Translations under genes and position numbers: made by a program | The notes under the pieces: model-generated | The model's database searches: none | What the model was told of the DNA's origin: nothing | The model's input: only the letters and a program-made list of their open reading frames with translations | Assembly (NCBI GenBank): GCA_035358815.1 | Contig: DAOPQC010000004.1 | Coordinates: forward strand, 186,001-250,000 | Length of the DNA: 64,000 nt | Reading direction: 5' to 3' | DNA from: Thermoanaerobaculales bacterium | GTDB taxonomy: Bacteria > Acidobacteriota > Thermoanaerobaculia > Thermoanaerobaculales > Sulfomarinibacteraceae | Shown here: piece by piece, positions 25,750 through 34,800 of the stretch | How positions within the stretch are numbered: the first letter of the stretch is position 1 | Layout of the letters: every line of letters begins with the position of its first letter

Positions 25750-26802
25750 ATGCCCCCACCGCCATCGCACGGCATCCAGCAAGCATGGCTCAACGTCACA
25801 GCAGAGTGCAATAACCGGTGCAGCCACTGTTACTACGCGCACCGACTTTCGTCCTCGTCCCCGCACCTCAACGAGCGGAACGCTAAAGGCATCCTCCGGT
25901 TGCTGAGCAGTCTTGGAGTGGACGACTGCGCTCTCATCGGTGGAGAGCCAACCCTATCCCCGTGGCTTTGCGAAACGATTAGGTATGGAACATCCCGCAA
26001 CCTCACGATGGGAGTAGTGACCAATGGCCGGCAATTCTCTGACCTGGACTACTGCAAGCGTGTCCTGGACGCCGGTACGAAGAAGATCTCCATATCTCTC
26101 GAGGGAGCATCGGCGGAGACACACGATCAGATTACTCACCGTACGGGGTCGTTTTCCGAGAGCTTACGCGGTTTGCAGAATCTACTCAGCCTGGGGTTCC
26201 CAGTCGACGTGATCACGACTGTTTGCAGGTCAAATGCTGGCGAAATCCGTGACGTCATCGCTCTTCTCGGTTCACTTGGACTCGAGCACGGGGTTCTGAA
26301 CCTCTGCACACCTTCAATCGACCCGTCGAGGGACGTCGGCGACGTTCTGCCGCCGATGGCATTCGCGACGACAATCACCGACCTCCTTGAGCACGTGCCG
26401 AAGGGAACCGCTCTCTCCGTTGTGACCCCCTTCCCCATCTGCCTGCTGAAAGCGGTATCCAACACCACGCCTCCATTCGGAATCTGCCAGATGTACCACG
26501 GCGAGGGACTGACAATTGACGTGGATGGCACGGTGATTCCCTGCACCCACTTCGCCGGCGCCGGACTGTTTCCTCTGTTTGACCAGCAAGGCGACGTCAT
26601 CGAAGATCCAGACTGGTTTCTCACCAACTGGAACACTCAAGGCGCGTCGTTCCGGGAGAGGCTGTGGACCTACCCAGCATCGTGGTGCACTGACTGCGAC
26701 GATTGGCAATCGTGCCTAGGCGGCTGCCCACTCTTTTGGACCGCCTACGACCCGGAGCAGACAATCGCGGACGCGATTGGACGAGCGAGACCGAACCGTT
26801 GA
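25750..26802 (+). CDS. Radical SAM enzyme with SPASM-like C-terminal domain
   Basis: 350 aa. The radical SAM cluster motif CNNRCSHCYY (Cys20, 24, 27) is followed by ALIGGEPTLS (the GGE SAM-binding motif). The C-terminus contains LTIDVDGTVIPCTHF and WCTDCDDWQSCLGGCPLFW, the Cys pattern of a SPASM or twitch domain holding auxiliary Fe-S clusters. Family members modify peptides (thioether or C-C links) or act as anaerobic sulfatase-maturase-like enzymes. Position directly after the Cys-rich ORF suggests peptide maturation. No transporter or peptidase gene is next to it, so the pathway may be incomplete or rely on host proteins. Confidence 0.85.
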   Translation: MPPPPSHGIQQAWLNVTAECNNRCSHCYYAHRLSSSSPHLNERNAKGILRLLSSLGVDDCALIGGEPTLSPWLCETIRYGTSRNLTMGVVTNGRQFSDLDYCKRVLDAGTKKISISLEGASAETHDQITHRTGSFSESLRGLQNLLSLGFPVDVITTVCRSNAGEIRDVIALLGSLGLEHGVLNLCTPSIDPSRDVGDVLPPMAFATTITDLLEHVPKGTALSVVTPFPICLLKAVSNTTPPFGICQMYHGEGLTIDVDGTVIPCTHFAGAGLFPLFDQQGDVIEDPDWFLTNWNTQGASFRERLWTYPASWCTDCDDWQSCLGGCPLFWTAYDPEQTIADAIGRARPNR

Positions 26803-26885
26803 GTCGAAGCGGACAGGAGCAACCATCAGCGTTCTGTCGGCAGTGAATCTCTATCCGTCGACTGGGGACTCCGTCGGTACTTCCA

Positions 26886-27197
26886 TTAACTCTTCTCTAC
26901 GAGACCCCGTACGGCGCAGAGCATCTCGTCCATCTGAGCGTGCAATGAGTGCAGCTGTTCGTCGAGCACGCGCTTCTCCTCCTCAGTCTCGGCGAGCCGC
27001 TGCTCGATCGCGCTCCGGTCAGGCACCGTGCCGAGGGCTTCCTCGGTGATCGTGTCCTGCATGCCGAGGAACTCGATGTCGTCGTGGATCATCTCGGAGC
27101 GCTTCCAGCCAAAGCGGCATTTCAGCGCGCTCTCGCTCGTGTGCCGGGGCAGCTAGGAGCACGCCGAGGAGTTGAGACAGTCGTCCATGGTCAGCTT
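26886..27197 (-). pseudogene. Remnant of a second tyrosine recombinase C-terminus
   Basis: Read on the minus strand, the sequence gives KLTMDDCLNSSACS, an in-frame TAG at 27153-27155, then LPRH...RFGWKRSEMIH and FLGMQDTITEE, ending in an SAIEQRL coiled-coil tail. This aligns residue by residue with the C-terminus of the intact recombinase at 29325-30527 (ELTMYDFRHSSACYW LPRY...RFGWKRSEMIHYYTQFLGMQDTITEE). The Trp codon after the catalytic region has become amber, the nucleophile-region YY is replaced by DD, and upstream homology is lost. It is therefore a dead, older recombinase gene of the same family. Confidence 0.75.
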
Positions 27198-27297
27198 CCA
27201 CCCATGGACTCCGACGGATCACGTTCCCAGAACACAAACCTCTCAACTCGCCGGGCGAACGTAGGCACTCTCGATCGTGCAGCGAACAGAGTACGGC

Positions 27298-27642
27298 CTA
27301 TACGGTCCGAAGCAGCTTGATCAAACGGTCACGCCGCGGCCGCACCTCGTGGTTATACGCGGTCCACAACTCATCGATGTAGCGCTCGGCATCCTTCGCT
27401 GTACGCACGCGCCCCTGGTCCACGTCCTCGACGTAACGCTCCGCGATCCGGAGGAGGCTCCGCTCGGCTCTCGCAAGGTCCTCGAGGAGAGCGCGCGCCG
27501 CATCGTAGCCGCCTCCGGACTTGCGCAGGGCCTCCTCAATCCCTCGACGCATGCCTTGAATGCCGGCACCGGGCTTGGCGCGTTCGAGGAGACGAATCAG
27601 CGCGTGGAGTGTCCCTCGCAGCAGCATCAGGACCTGACGCAC
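27298..27642 (-). CDS. Helical hypothetical protein
   Basis: 114 aa, nearly all helix, rich in Arg, Glu and Leu (MRRGIEEALRKSGGGYDAARALLEDLARAERSLLRIAERYVEDVD). No motif recognised. Last gene of the minus-strand block of small unknown proteins that precedes the recombinase; 30 bp separate it from the next gene upstream. Confidence 0.5.
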   Translation of the reverse strand: MRQVLMLLRGTLHALIRLLERAKPGAGIQGMRRGIEEALRKSGGGYDAARALLEDLARAERSLLRIAERYVEDVDQGRVRTAKDAERYIDELWTAYNHEVRPRRDRLIKLLRTV

Positions 27643-27672
27643 TGCCCGCCTTAAATGTGTTTCGGTGTCGGC

Positions 27673-28218
27673 TCAGGTCGCCGCGCTCATCAGGAGTTGG
27701 AGGATCTCCTGCCAGAGGCCCTTGAGAATCTCGAAGAGCGCCACCTTCCCCTGGTCGACACGCTTCGATGTGGTTGCTGAGTCCTGCACTCGCTGCAACA
27801 TGTTGTCGAAGGCCGCCAGGAGGGTATCGTCGGGACAGTCGTTCTCCGCGTTGCCGTGCTGAGCGTAGTCGTCGATGTACACGACGTCATACTCAAGCAT
27901 ATCGTCCTTCCGAGCGAATGCCCGAGTCGCCAGGAGCAGGAGAAGCGGACGATCAACATCGATGCGATCCTTGAAAACGGCACCGATGCGGCGGAGAACG
28001 GCGACCTCTTCCGTTGCGGTTCTTCCATTTGGCTCGCAGAAGACGAAGAGCGCGTCGCGCGAATGGCCTGCAATTGCCCTCAGCGCATGGATCGTCGAGG
28101 GTGCTGCCCTCGTCTCATACTCGCCGAGGTTGACGATGACCAGCCATTCGTATGCCGCGAGCAGGTTCCAGTCGAAGTCATCGAGTCTGCGCAGTCGCAC
28201 CAACTTCGTAAAGTACAT
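27673..28218 (-). CDS. Hypothetical protein (181 aa)
   Basis: Mixed alpha/beta protein with strand-like segments YEWLVIVNLG, ALFVFCEPNG and LLLLLATRAF and an acidic DVVYIDDYAQHGNAENDCPDD; the pattern of alternating strands and helices suggests a Rossmann-like or nuclease-like core, but no catalytic signature is certain. It is 3 bp downstream of the 89-aa gene (28222), so both are in one operon, with the membrane protein gene next. Confidence 0.55.
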   Translation of the reverse strand: MYFTKLVRLRRLDDFDWNLLAAYEWLVIVNLGEYETRAAPSTIHALRAIAGHSRDALFVFCEPNGRTATEEVAVLRRIGAVFKDRIDVDRPLLLLLATRAFARKDDMLEYDVVYIDDYAQHGNAENDCPDDTLLAAFDNMLQRVQDSATTSKRVDQGKVALFEILKGLWQEILQLLMSAAT

Positions 28219-28221
28219 TCC

Positions 28222-28491
28222 TTAGTTCCCATGCAGATAGAAGAAGTTGACGAGTTTTCTGACGCGCGGATCACGTTCCCACGTCTTTGGAGCCTGACGG
28301 AATCTCGCGATTGATGGCGTTGCACCTATCTCAGCGCTGATCTCCGCGATTGGCTGAGCACGGTGCAGGTGAACCCACTCCCCAACGAACGAAAGCACCT
28401 CCGCGCAGTACTCCTCGAAGGTCGGGGCGGCAGCTGAGGAGCGCTCAACGTGTGGCCAGCAGTCCCGCTCCGCGATGAACTTGGTCATCAT
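28222..28491 (-). CDS. Hypothetical protein (89 aa)
   Basis: Small soluble protein (MMTKFIAERDCWPHVERSS...EYCAEVLSFVGEWVHLHRAQPIAEISAEIGATP...RVRKLVNFFYLHGN). No family recognised. Six bases separate it from the membrane protein gene upstream and three from the gene downstream, which supports it being real and co-expressed. Confidence 0.5.
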   Translation of the reverse strand: MMTKFIAERDCWPHVERSSAAAPTFEEYCAEVLSFVGEWVHLHRAQPIAEISAEIGATPSIARFRQAPKTWERDPRVRKLVNFFYLHGN

Positions 28492-28497
28492 CCACTG

Positions 28498-29223
28498 TCA
28501 GTCGGTCTGCATCGTGTTCGGAATAACGCTCTCGGGACGGAGTGATCGCAACAGCCGCCGAATAGGCAGCGGTGCTGCCGACGGCCGGTCAGCGTAGAGG
28601 TCGTTGACAATGCCGCTCAACGCGTGGTTGCACTCCCAGAGCTGACCATCATCGTATTCCTGCGAGACCACCGTGAAGTGCCGTGCGACGATCCGACCGA
28701 GCAGCCGAAATATCGGGCTGCACAGCAGGATCATCGCCAGAACGACCGGGGAAGCCACGTCGTTCCACCGAGCCCTGACTTCCGCATCAGCCTGCGAAAC
28801 GTTCTCACGGAGCGCTGCGGAAATCTCCTCGTCCACCGAGAGTCGCTCAAGGGTCTCGTGTACAGCGTGCTCGTGGATGGGGTACATGATCGCGTAGAAG
28901 ACCGCGCGGAGGCGGTAGTACTCGTACACGACACGGCGGGTCCGGAAGAGAAGCCAGGCGGCCCGGACGAAGAACAGCAGCCCGCTGAGGATGAGTCCTG
29001 TATTGCAGGACAGGAAGAGCTGGGCGTGGCGATGTTCTTCGAGGAAGGACGCCGTCAGATCGTCCCGGGCCGCATTGTCGACCGCTCGATCTGGGCCTTC
29101 TGTCCGGTGCAGGAGCGCGCTCAACGCATCCGCAACCCCGTCCGCCGTGCCACGCGAGATGAACGCGAACCGGCCTGTGTAGATCGCATCTATGATTGTG
29201 GATCGCGACGTAAAATAGAGCAT
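28498..29223 (-). CDS. Membrane protein of unknown function
   Basis: 241 aa from the ATG at 29223; the frame is open to 29322 but the extra 33 residues have little protein character. Hydrophobic segments occur at LFLSCNTGLILSGLLFFVRAAWLLF and SPVVLAMILLCSPIFRLLGRI, with a charged helical region between them (EHAVHETLERLSVDEEISAALRENV). Two membrane passes with a cytosolic loop are plausible. Family unknown. It is the first gene of the four-gene block directly downstream of the recombinase. Confidence 0.55.
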   Translation of the reverse strand: MLYFTSRSTIIDAIYTGRFAFISRGTADGVADALSALLHRTEGPDRAVDNAARDDLTASFLEEHRHAQLFLSCNTGLILSGLLFFVRAAWLLFRTRRVVYEYYRLRAVFYAIMYPIHEHAVHETLERLSVDEEISAALRENVSQADAEVRARWNDVASPVVLAMILLCSPIFRLLGRIVARHFTVVSQEYDDGQLWECNHALSGIVNDLYADRPSAAPLPIRRLLRSLRPESVIPNTMQTD

Positions 29224-29324
29224 ACCCAAGTCGACACCAGAATACCGCACGGCAGAGACCGCCCGCGATTGCGGCGGTCCAGAGCCAGTGCAGAAGCTGT
29301 TGTCTCCCGGAGCGGCGAGCATCC

Positions 29325-30527
29325 TTACTCGCTTGCCCGGTCCATCGGGTACGTCTCACTGGCCGCATGCTCAAGCCGCTGTCCGACCTTCTTCGTCAGC
29401 TGCTGCACCACGGCGAGTATCTGTTGCATCTCGCCTTGGAGGGAGGCGACCTGCTCTGCCAGGAGGCGCTTCTCCTGCTCGGTCTGCATGAGGCGCTGCT
29501 CGATCGCGCTCCGCTCAGGCGCCGTGCACAGATCCTCCTCGGTGATCGTGTCCTGCATGCCGAGGAACTGGGTGTAGTAGTGGATCATCTCCGAGCGCTT
29601 CCAGCCGAACCGGTACTTGAGCGCGTTCTCGCTCTTGTACCGGGGCAGCCAGTAGCACGCTGAGGAGTGCCGAAAGTCGTACATCGTGAGTTCTGAGTAT
29701 CGGGCACCGCCGAGCGTTCGACCATCGCCCAGGACGCGCGCCGCGAGGCGTCGGAGGTAACGGTTCACGACGGGCGGCGAGATCTGAAACAGCTGGTCGC
29801 CTGGCACAAGTCGTTTCTCCTTGATGTGCGCTCGAAGAAGATCAGGGCAGCGCATCAGGTTGATCGTCCTGCCAAAGGTCTTGCTCGTCGCCTCCCGGAT
29901 CCGCAGTTTGGTCGCGCCCTCAAGCAGATCCTCTACGCGCACGTTGACGAGCTCCGTCGGACTGCGAATCCCTGTGTCGAACAAGAAGCCGAGGAGCACC
30001 CGGTACTCGTGCTTGGCATGGTCACACAGCGTCCGCACATCCTCTTCCGTCAGGTAGACCCATGGGGGCTTCTCGGTCGAGTCATCGAGGTCCACGCAGA
30101 TGTCGTCCACCACGACGCCGAACTTCCGCTGGACGCGCATGTGCCAGTGCCAGAACGTCCGAAACGCGTTCACATAGTCCCCGGTCGACCGATACGTGTC
30201 GCCGCGTTGCGTCGTGATGCCGCCGTTGCGCATGTCCCTGAACAACGCGTGAATCTGCTCCTCGCTGACCGTAGCGACCCGAGAGACGGCGTACCGCTCG
30301 TCGAGCACGCGGGCGAGCATCGCAAGCCGGTGACGCAAGGTGTTGAGGCGCGCGTAGCCGCGGCCTCCTTTTCTTGCTCCCCGGCCAACGTTCCTGCCCG
30401 CCTCCATATCATCGAGAAACTGCCTGAGGAGGCGCGCGCTCTCGGTGTTGGCACCGCCAATCAGACCGTCAGTCGCGTGCCTCCAGCGCAGGTAGGCTTC
30501 TTTGTTCCTGTTGGGGTCGATCACCAT
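29325..30527 (-). CDS. Tyrosine recombinase (integrase)
   Basis: 400 aa. Catalytic-domain residues: Arg188 in DTGIRSPTELVNV, Lys216 in TSKTFGR, Arg286 in YDFRHSSA (the usual first His of the HxxR box is Asp284 here), Trp309 in RFGWKRSEM, and the nucleophile Tyr317 or 318 in IHYYTQF. An N-terminal SAM-like core-binding domain covers about 60-150. The C-terminal 70 residues form a coiled coil (AIEQRLMQTEQEKRLLAEQVASLQGEMQQ), an extension often seen in archaeal-type integrases. It probably integrates and excises the 17-30 kb element; its 5' end lies at the right edge of that element. Confidence 0.85.
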   Translation of the reverse strand: MVIDPNRNKEAYLRWRHATDGLIGGANTESARLLRQFLDDMEAGRNVGRGARKGGRGYARLNTLRHRLAMLARVLDERYAVSRVATVSEEQIHALFRDMRNGGITTQRGDTYRSTGDYVNAFRTFWHWHMRVQRKFGVVVDDICVDLDDSTEKPPWVYLTEEDVRTLCDHAKHEYRVLLGFLFDTGIRSPTELVNVRVEDLLEGATKLRIREATSKTFGRTINLMRCPDLLRAHIKEKRLVPGDQLFQISPPVVNRYLRRLAARVLGDGRTLGGARYSELTMYDFRHSSACYWLPRYKSENALKYRFGWKRSEMIHYYTQFLGMQDTITEEDLCTAPERSAIEQRLMQTEQEKRLLAEQVASLQGEMQQILAVVQQLTKKVGQRLEHAASETYPMDRASE

Positions 30528-30587
30528 TGTCTTGCGTGGGCGTCCCCTCGTTTATGGGGTTTGAACTGATTCGCTAGGTCCCCGAGG

Positions 30588-30638
30588 AATGCCAAGAAGG
30601 TGGGCTGCCCCCGCCAGGAACCCTACCGTCTTGGCATT
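30588..30638. repeat. 10-bp inverted repeat upstream of the integrase gene
   Basis: AATGCCAAGA at 30588-30597 and TCTTGGCATT at 30629-30638, a perfect 10-bp inverted repeat with a 31-nt loop, 61 bp upstream of the integrase start. Position suits an integrase arm/core site or an operator. A matching copy at the other end of the element was not found by eye. Confidence 0.4.
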
Positions 30639-31223
30639 TCAAAGGGACGCGGCCAACGACCGGGAGGCGCCAACACGCGATTCGCGTTCGCGGGAACGAA
30701 TCGGCATGGCGCGTCCGCTTCGGTCATGCGGCCCGCCGCTGGAAGAGGTTGGGCTTCCCTTAAATACTTTTCGGGGACGTGGGAGACCAGCGCGCGTCGT
30801 TCGATGCGTCTCATCGGCAGTGCCCCTGGAGCCACCCCCTCGGTTCCCAGCACCAGTCCTCAAGAAACAGGTGCCAGGACTGCACGCATCGTGTTCTGCA
30901 GACTCGTCCAACGCACCGTCGCCGGGCTCACGCGGGCTGTGAATATTCGTCTCCAGCGCTTCACCGCCGGGGCGGCGAAGGAGATCATGTCCAAGGCGGA
31001 GTCCAGGGAGATCGCGAAGGAGCAGGGGCGAAGATAGGCAGACATTGGACGGAGTATTGGAGGAGATTCTGAGGAGTATTGGGTGAATCTACCGATGAGC
31101 CGTTCACTTCCTGTCGGTACGGCCCCCGCAGGAACGACACTCGCGGACAACACGGCGACCGGTCCGGGCGAGCGGCGCCACATGGACAGCACCACCGATC
31201 CGGACGGCGCGCATCCTCTGCAC

Positions 31224-31725
31224 CTACCGCGACAGCACAGGTGAGGAAGGCGCATGCCTCCTCCGCGCCGTCCGTCTCTCGAAGTACGAGCTCGCGGTGT
31301 CGTACCGCACCACATTGACCCCGAGGTCGAGCAGCGGCGCCACCCAGACGCGCACCGCCCGCCGGATCCCCTCGCCATGCTCGACGAGAGAGACCACAGT
31401 CTGGTAGGGCGCATTCGGCTGCATCTCCTCCAGGCCCTCCACGCAGACCTTTCGCCCTACCCGGCGTTCCATCCCGAGCGTGAAGAGCCGCGCCTGGTTG
31501 CGACCGAAGCAAACAGTACCGGTTCGATCTCGATGGGGGTCCCGCCGATAGGTGTGTAGACGGGTTCAGGCGGCGGCCTGGCTGGGTTTGCTGATCCTGG
31601 TCCACGACTCTCACTGCATTGTGGACGCGCGCACCGAGGTCATGATAGCCGCAAAACTCCTCCGCCCACTGCTGTTCGATTGTCTTCTCAAAGATAGTTC
31701 CTAGTCTCACTCCTCTTAAGGACAC
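31224..31725 (-). pseudogene. Decayed minus-strand gene fragments, family unknown
   Basis: Three adjacent minus-strand frame segments have protein-like sequence: FEKTIEQQWAEEFCGYHDLG (about 31560-31725), EPVYTPIGGTPIEIEPVLF (about 31490-31560) and GLEEMQPNAPYQTVVSLVEHG (31224-31472). They lie in different frames separated by stops, as expected for one gene broken by frameshifts. No family could be named. Confidence 0.3.
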
Positions 31726-31729
31726 CCTG

Positions 31730-31759
31730 TTGACTATCGCGGCTTCGCATCAATACACT
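31730..31759 (+). promoter_or_regulatory. Sigma70-like promoter of the giant gene
   Basis: TTGACT at 31730-31735 and TACACT at 31754-31759, spacing 18 bp. It lies about 125 bp upstream of the preferred start codon of the giant Calx-beta gene and points toward it. Confidence 0.45.
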
Positions 31760-31884
31760 CTTCGCGTCACTCAGACGGTTAGCAACAACGGACGAGAGGC
31801 TACTACGTCGTGGCCCACATCCCGGAAGCTGGCGAAGCCCGATGCCAGAGAGAGGCGGTTTGCGCCGTGACAGCCCAACAGGTC

Positions 31885-34800
31885 ATGTCTATCCACTCTC
31901 GCATCAACAACCATCGGCGGCCGGCATTGGCCGCCATTACTATGTGTGCCGGTCTGTTCATCTCACCAGTCGCGGAGGCGTGGCAGCTCCAGGCCGGGCA
32001 GGCGTCGCTTCCCGCCACGGGTTCGGGTGCGACCTTCGTTGCCGTGAGCTTCGGTCAGACCTATCCGGCGCCTCCGGTCGTGGTCACCCTGATCGGTAGG
32101 GACGACACCGCGCCCGCTGCTGTGAGGATCAGGAATGTGACCCCGTCCGGATTCGAGCTCGTTCAGGTCGAGCCTGGTGGCGCGAACGGCGACCACGGCG
32201 CGGAGGTCGTCCACTGGCTCGCAGTCGAGCAAGGACAACACGTTCTTGCTGACGGCACCATGATCGAGGCTGGAACTATCAACACGATGGCAGTCCAACA
32301 CGGTACGGGAGTGACGGGAACGGAGAGCTGGCAAAGCCTGAGTTACGGAAGCAGCTTCGCAGCCCCACCGGTCCTCCTCACCGAGCTGCAATCCATGAAC
32401 AACGAGGTCGCCACGCTGCCCGAGAACCCGTCTGAGCCGTGGCTCGTCGTAGGAGTCAGGAACGTCACGACTCTCGGCGCACAAGTTGCGCTCGAGCGGT
32501 GCGAGTCCGCTCCAGGAAGCGTTTCTGTGCCCGAAACGATCGGGTACGTTGCGGTTGAGGCGGGACGAACGGGAACCATCACCGCAGATGACGCCACCGA
32601 GGTGGCGTACGAGACGCTCAGCACGCCGGATAGCATCGTCGGACCCGGTTGTGTCCAGATGACGTTTGCGAGCACGTTCCCAGCCCCGCCACTCGTGATT
32701 GGACACCTGACTCGGCACGATGTTGGCGACGGCGGGTGGCTCCGGCGCTGCGCGCGGACTGCAACCGACGTCACCCTCGTCGTGGACGAGGATCAGTACC
32801 GCGACAGTGAGCGAAATCACGGCACCGAGGCAGCGGGGCTGCTGCTCTTTGAACGAGCCTTCGTGGCGGAGATCGGCGGTGGCGGCCCGGGGTTGCCGGT
32901 GGTCGCGCTCGCATCAGTCACAGCTTCCGTCGACGAGAACGGCGGGTCGGTGAACATCACGATTGTTCTGTCAGCAACATCCGACTCGGACGTGACGGTG
33001 GACTGCGCCACGGCGGACCTGACAGCCAACGGTGGTTCCGACTTCGTGCCATTGAACGAGCCGGTGACGATTCCCTCAGGCCAAATCAGCGGCGTGGTCA
33101 CTGTGTCCATTGCAGACGACCTCGTGGCCGAAGGGACCGAGGACTTCCTGGTGTCCATCACTAACCCGATTGGCGCGACGCTTGGCACACCTGAATCCAC
33201 GACCGTCACGATCGTCGACAATGAACCCGTCCCAACCGTTGCCTTTTTCACTGCAGCTCAGCCGGTCGACGAAAACGCTGGTTCGATCGGCCTGACGGTC
33301 GTCGTCTCGGGGCCCTCCTCGCATGACATTTCAGTCGACTACACAACGCTGGATGGCACGGCGCTCAGCGGGAGCGACTACGTCGCACTGTCCGACACCT
33401 TGGTCATTGCGGCCGGACAAACCAGCGGCCTGATCCCGGTGACTATCACCGACGATGCGGTGGCGGAGGGTACGGAGTACTTCACAGTCCGCCTTACCAA
33501 CCCGAGCGGCGCGACACTCGGTGGCGTGACCACCGCGACAGTAGCGATCATGGACGACGAGGCCGCATTGCCGGCCGTGGGTTTCGCGGCCAGCTGGCAA
33601 TCGGTCGGCGAGACCGACAGCTCTGTCACACTTCTGGTCCAGCTATCGGCGACAGCAGTCGACGACGTGTCAGTCAATTGGGCTACCGCCAACGGAACCG
33701 CGACGGCAGGCCAGGACTACGTGGGAAGCTCGGGAGTGCTGACGATCCTCAGCGGGGACGCGAACGGCATCATCGAAGTTCCTGTGACCGATGACAGCAA
33801 CATCGAGGGAGCGGAGGACTTCATCGTCACCCTCGGCAACCCTGTCAACGCGGTCCTCGGAGCGCAGGTCACGACGACCGTGACGATCGCCGATGACGAC
33901 GCGACGAACATGGTATCGTTTGCGAACGCCGCGATCTTCCTGAACGAGCATGAGGGGCCTGCCGTTGTCGACGCCGTACTCGACCAGGCGGCGGCCTCAG
34001 AGGTCGCCGTGCGAGTGACGGCGGTTTCGGGCACCGCGATCTCGGGCCAGGACTTCGTAGCCTTCGACCAAGTTGTCGTGTTTGCCCCGGGTCAGACGTC
34101 GCAGCCGGTCATAGTGGATCTCGTCGAGGATTTCAATTATGAGCCGAACGAGACCTTCGACCTCGTTCTTGGCCTGCCGACCGGCCCTGCTGGGCTTGGA
34201 GAACCCTCGCAAGCGGCCGTCACGATCTACCAGAGCGACTGGCCGCCGTTCGTCTACCTGGCGGACGGCGGGTACTACTACGCCGAGTTTTCCGGCTCTG
34301 AAGGGCTCGGGCAGGTCGTGATTCCGGTGCGCCTGCACCTGGCCAGCGGCGTCGAGGCCAGGGTCGATTACTACCTGTCCGACGGGACGGCGCAAGCGGG
34401 GATCGACTATATCGACTCGTGGGGGACGCTCGTCTTTGCGCCCGGGGAGGTCGAGAAGCTGATCACGATCCCGATCCTGGCCGACGAGACCCCCGACGAC
34501 GGCGAGACGTTTGAGATTGGGCTCTACAATGAGATTGAGTGCACTCTTGATTACCTCCTCCCACAGATAGGTGGGGTCACTCTGTATGACGACCGTCAGC
34601 TCGCATTCACGGCTGCGGAGGTGACAGGAATCGAGGCGACCGGGTCGGTGCAGCTGACCGTCAGCCTCAATCAGACTCTACCGACAGACACGACGATCGA
34701 GTGGCGAGCGACGGAAGGAACCGCAGAAGCAGACGCCGACTACTTCGGCGCGTCGGGCCAGGTGACGATTCCCGCCTTCAGCTTGAACGAGAACTTCTAC

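Larger units (their letters stand above)
30528..31809. other. Gene-poor, degenerate region at the element edge
   Basis: About 1.3 kb without a convincing intact gene. It contains the inverted repeat at 30588-30638, scattered frames with some protein character on the minus strand (about 31224-31725), and the promoter-like sequence just before the giant gene. It looks like decayed DNA between the integrated element and the chromosome. Confidence 0.5.

Noticed and set aside
23238..30574. A 14-bp near match (TTGAACTGATTTGC at 23238 and TTGAACTGATTCGC at 30561) upstream of two minus-strand genes of the element, as an operator or attachment repeat.
   Set aside because: In a 13-kb region several such matches with one mismatch are expected by chance, and the distances to the start codons differ (107 and 34 bp).
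31545..31575. Right-end terminal repeat of the IS256-type remnant (similar GTGTGTAGACGGG...GGCGGCG).
   Set aside because: Similarity to the left-end sequence near 16602 is short and interrupted, and 15 kb of unrelated genes lie between.
30985..31725. A 246-aa minus-strand reading frame as an intact gene.
   Set aside because: Only its first 60 residues have protein character; the rest is Arg/Gly/Pro-rich noise and protein-like sequence moves to other frames, so only decayed fragments are reported.
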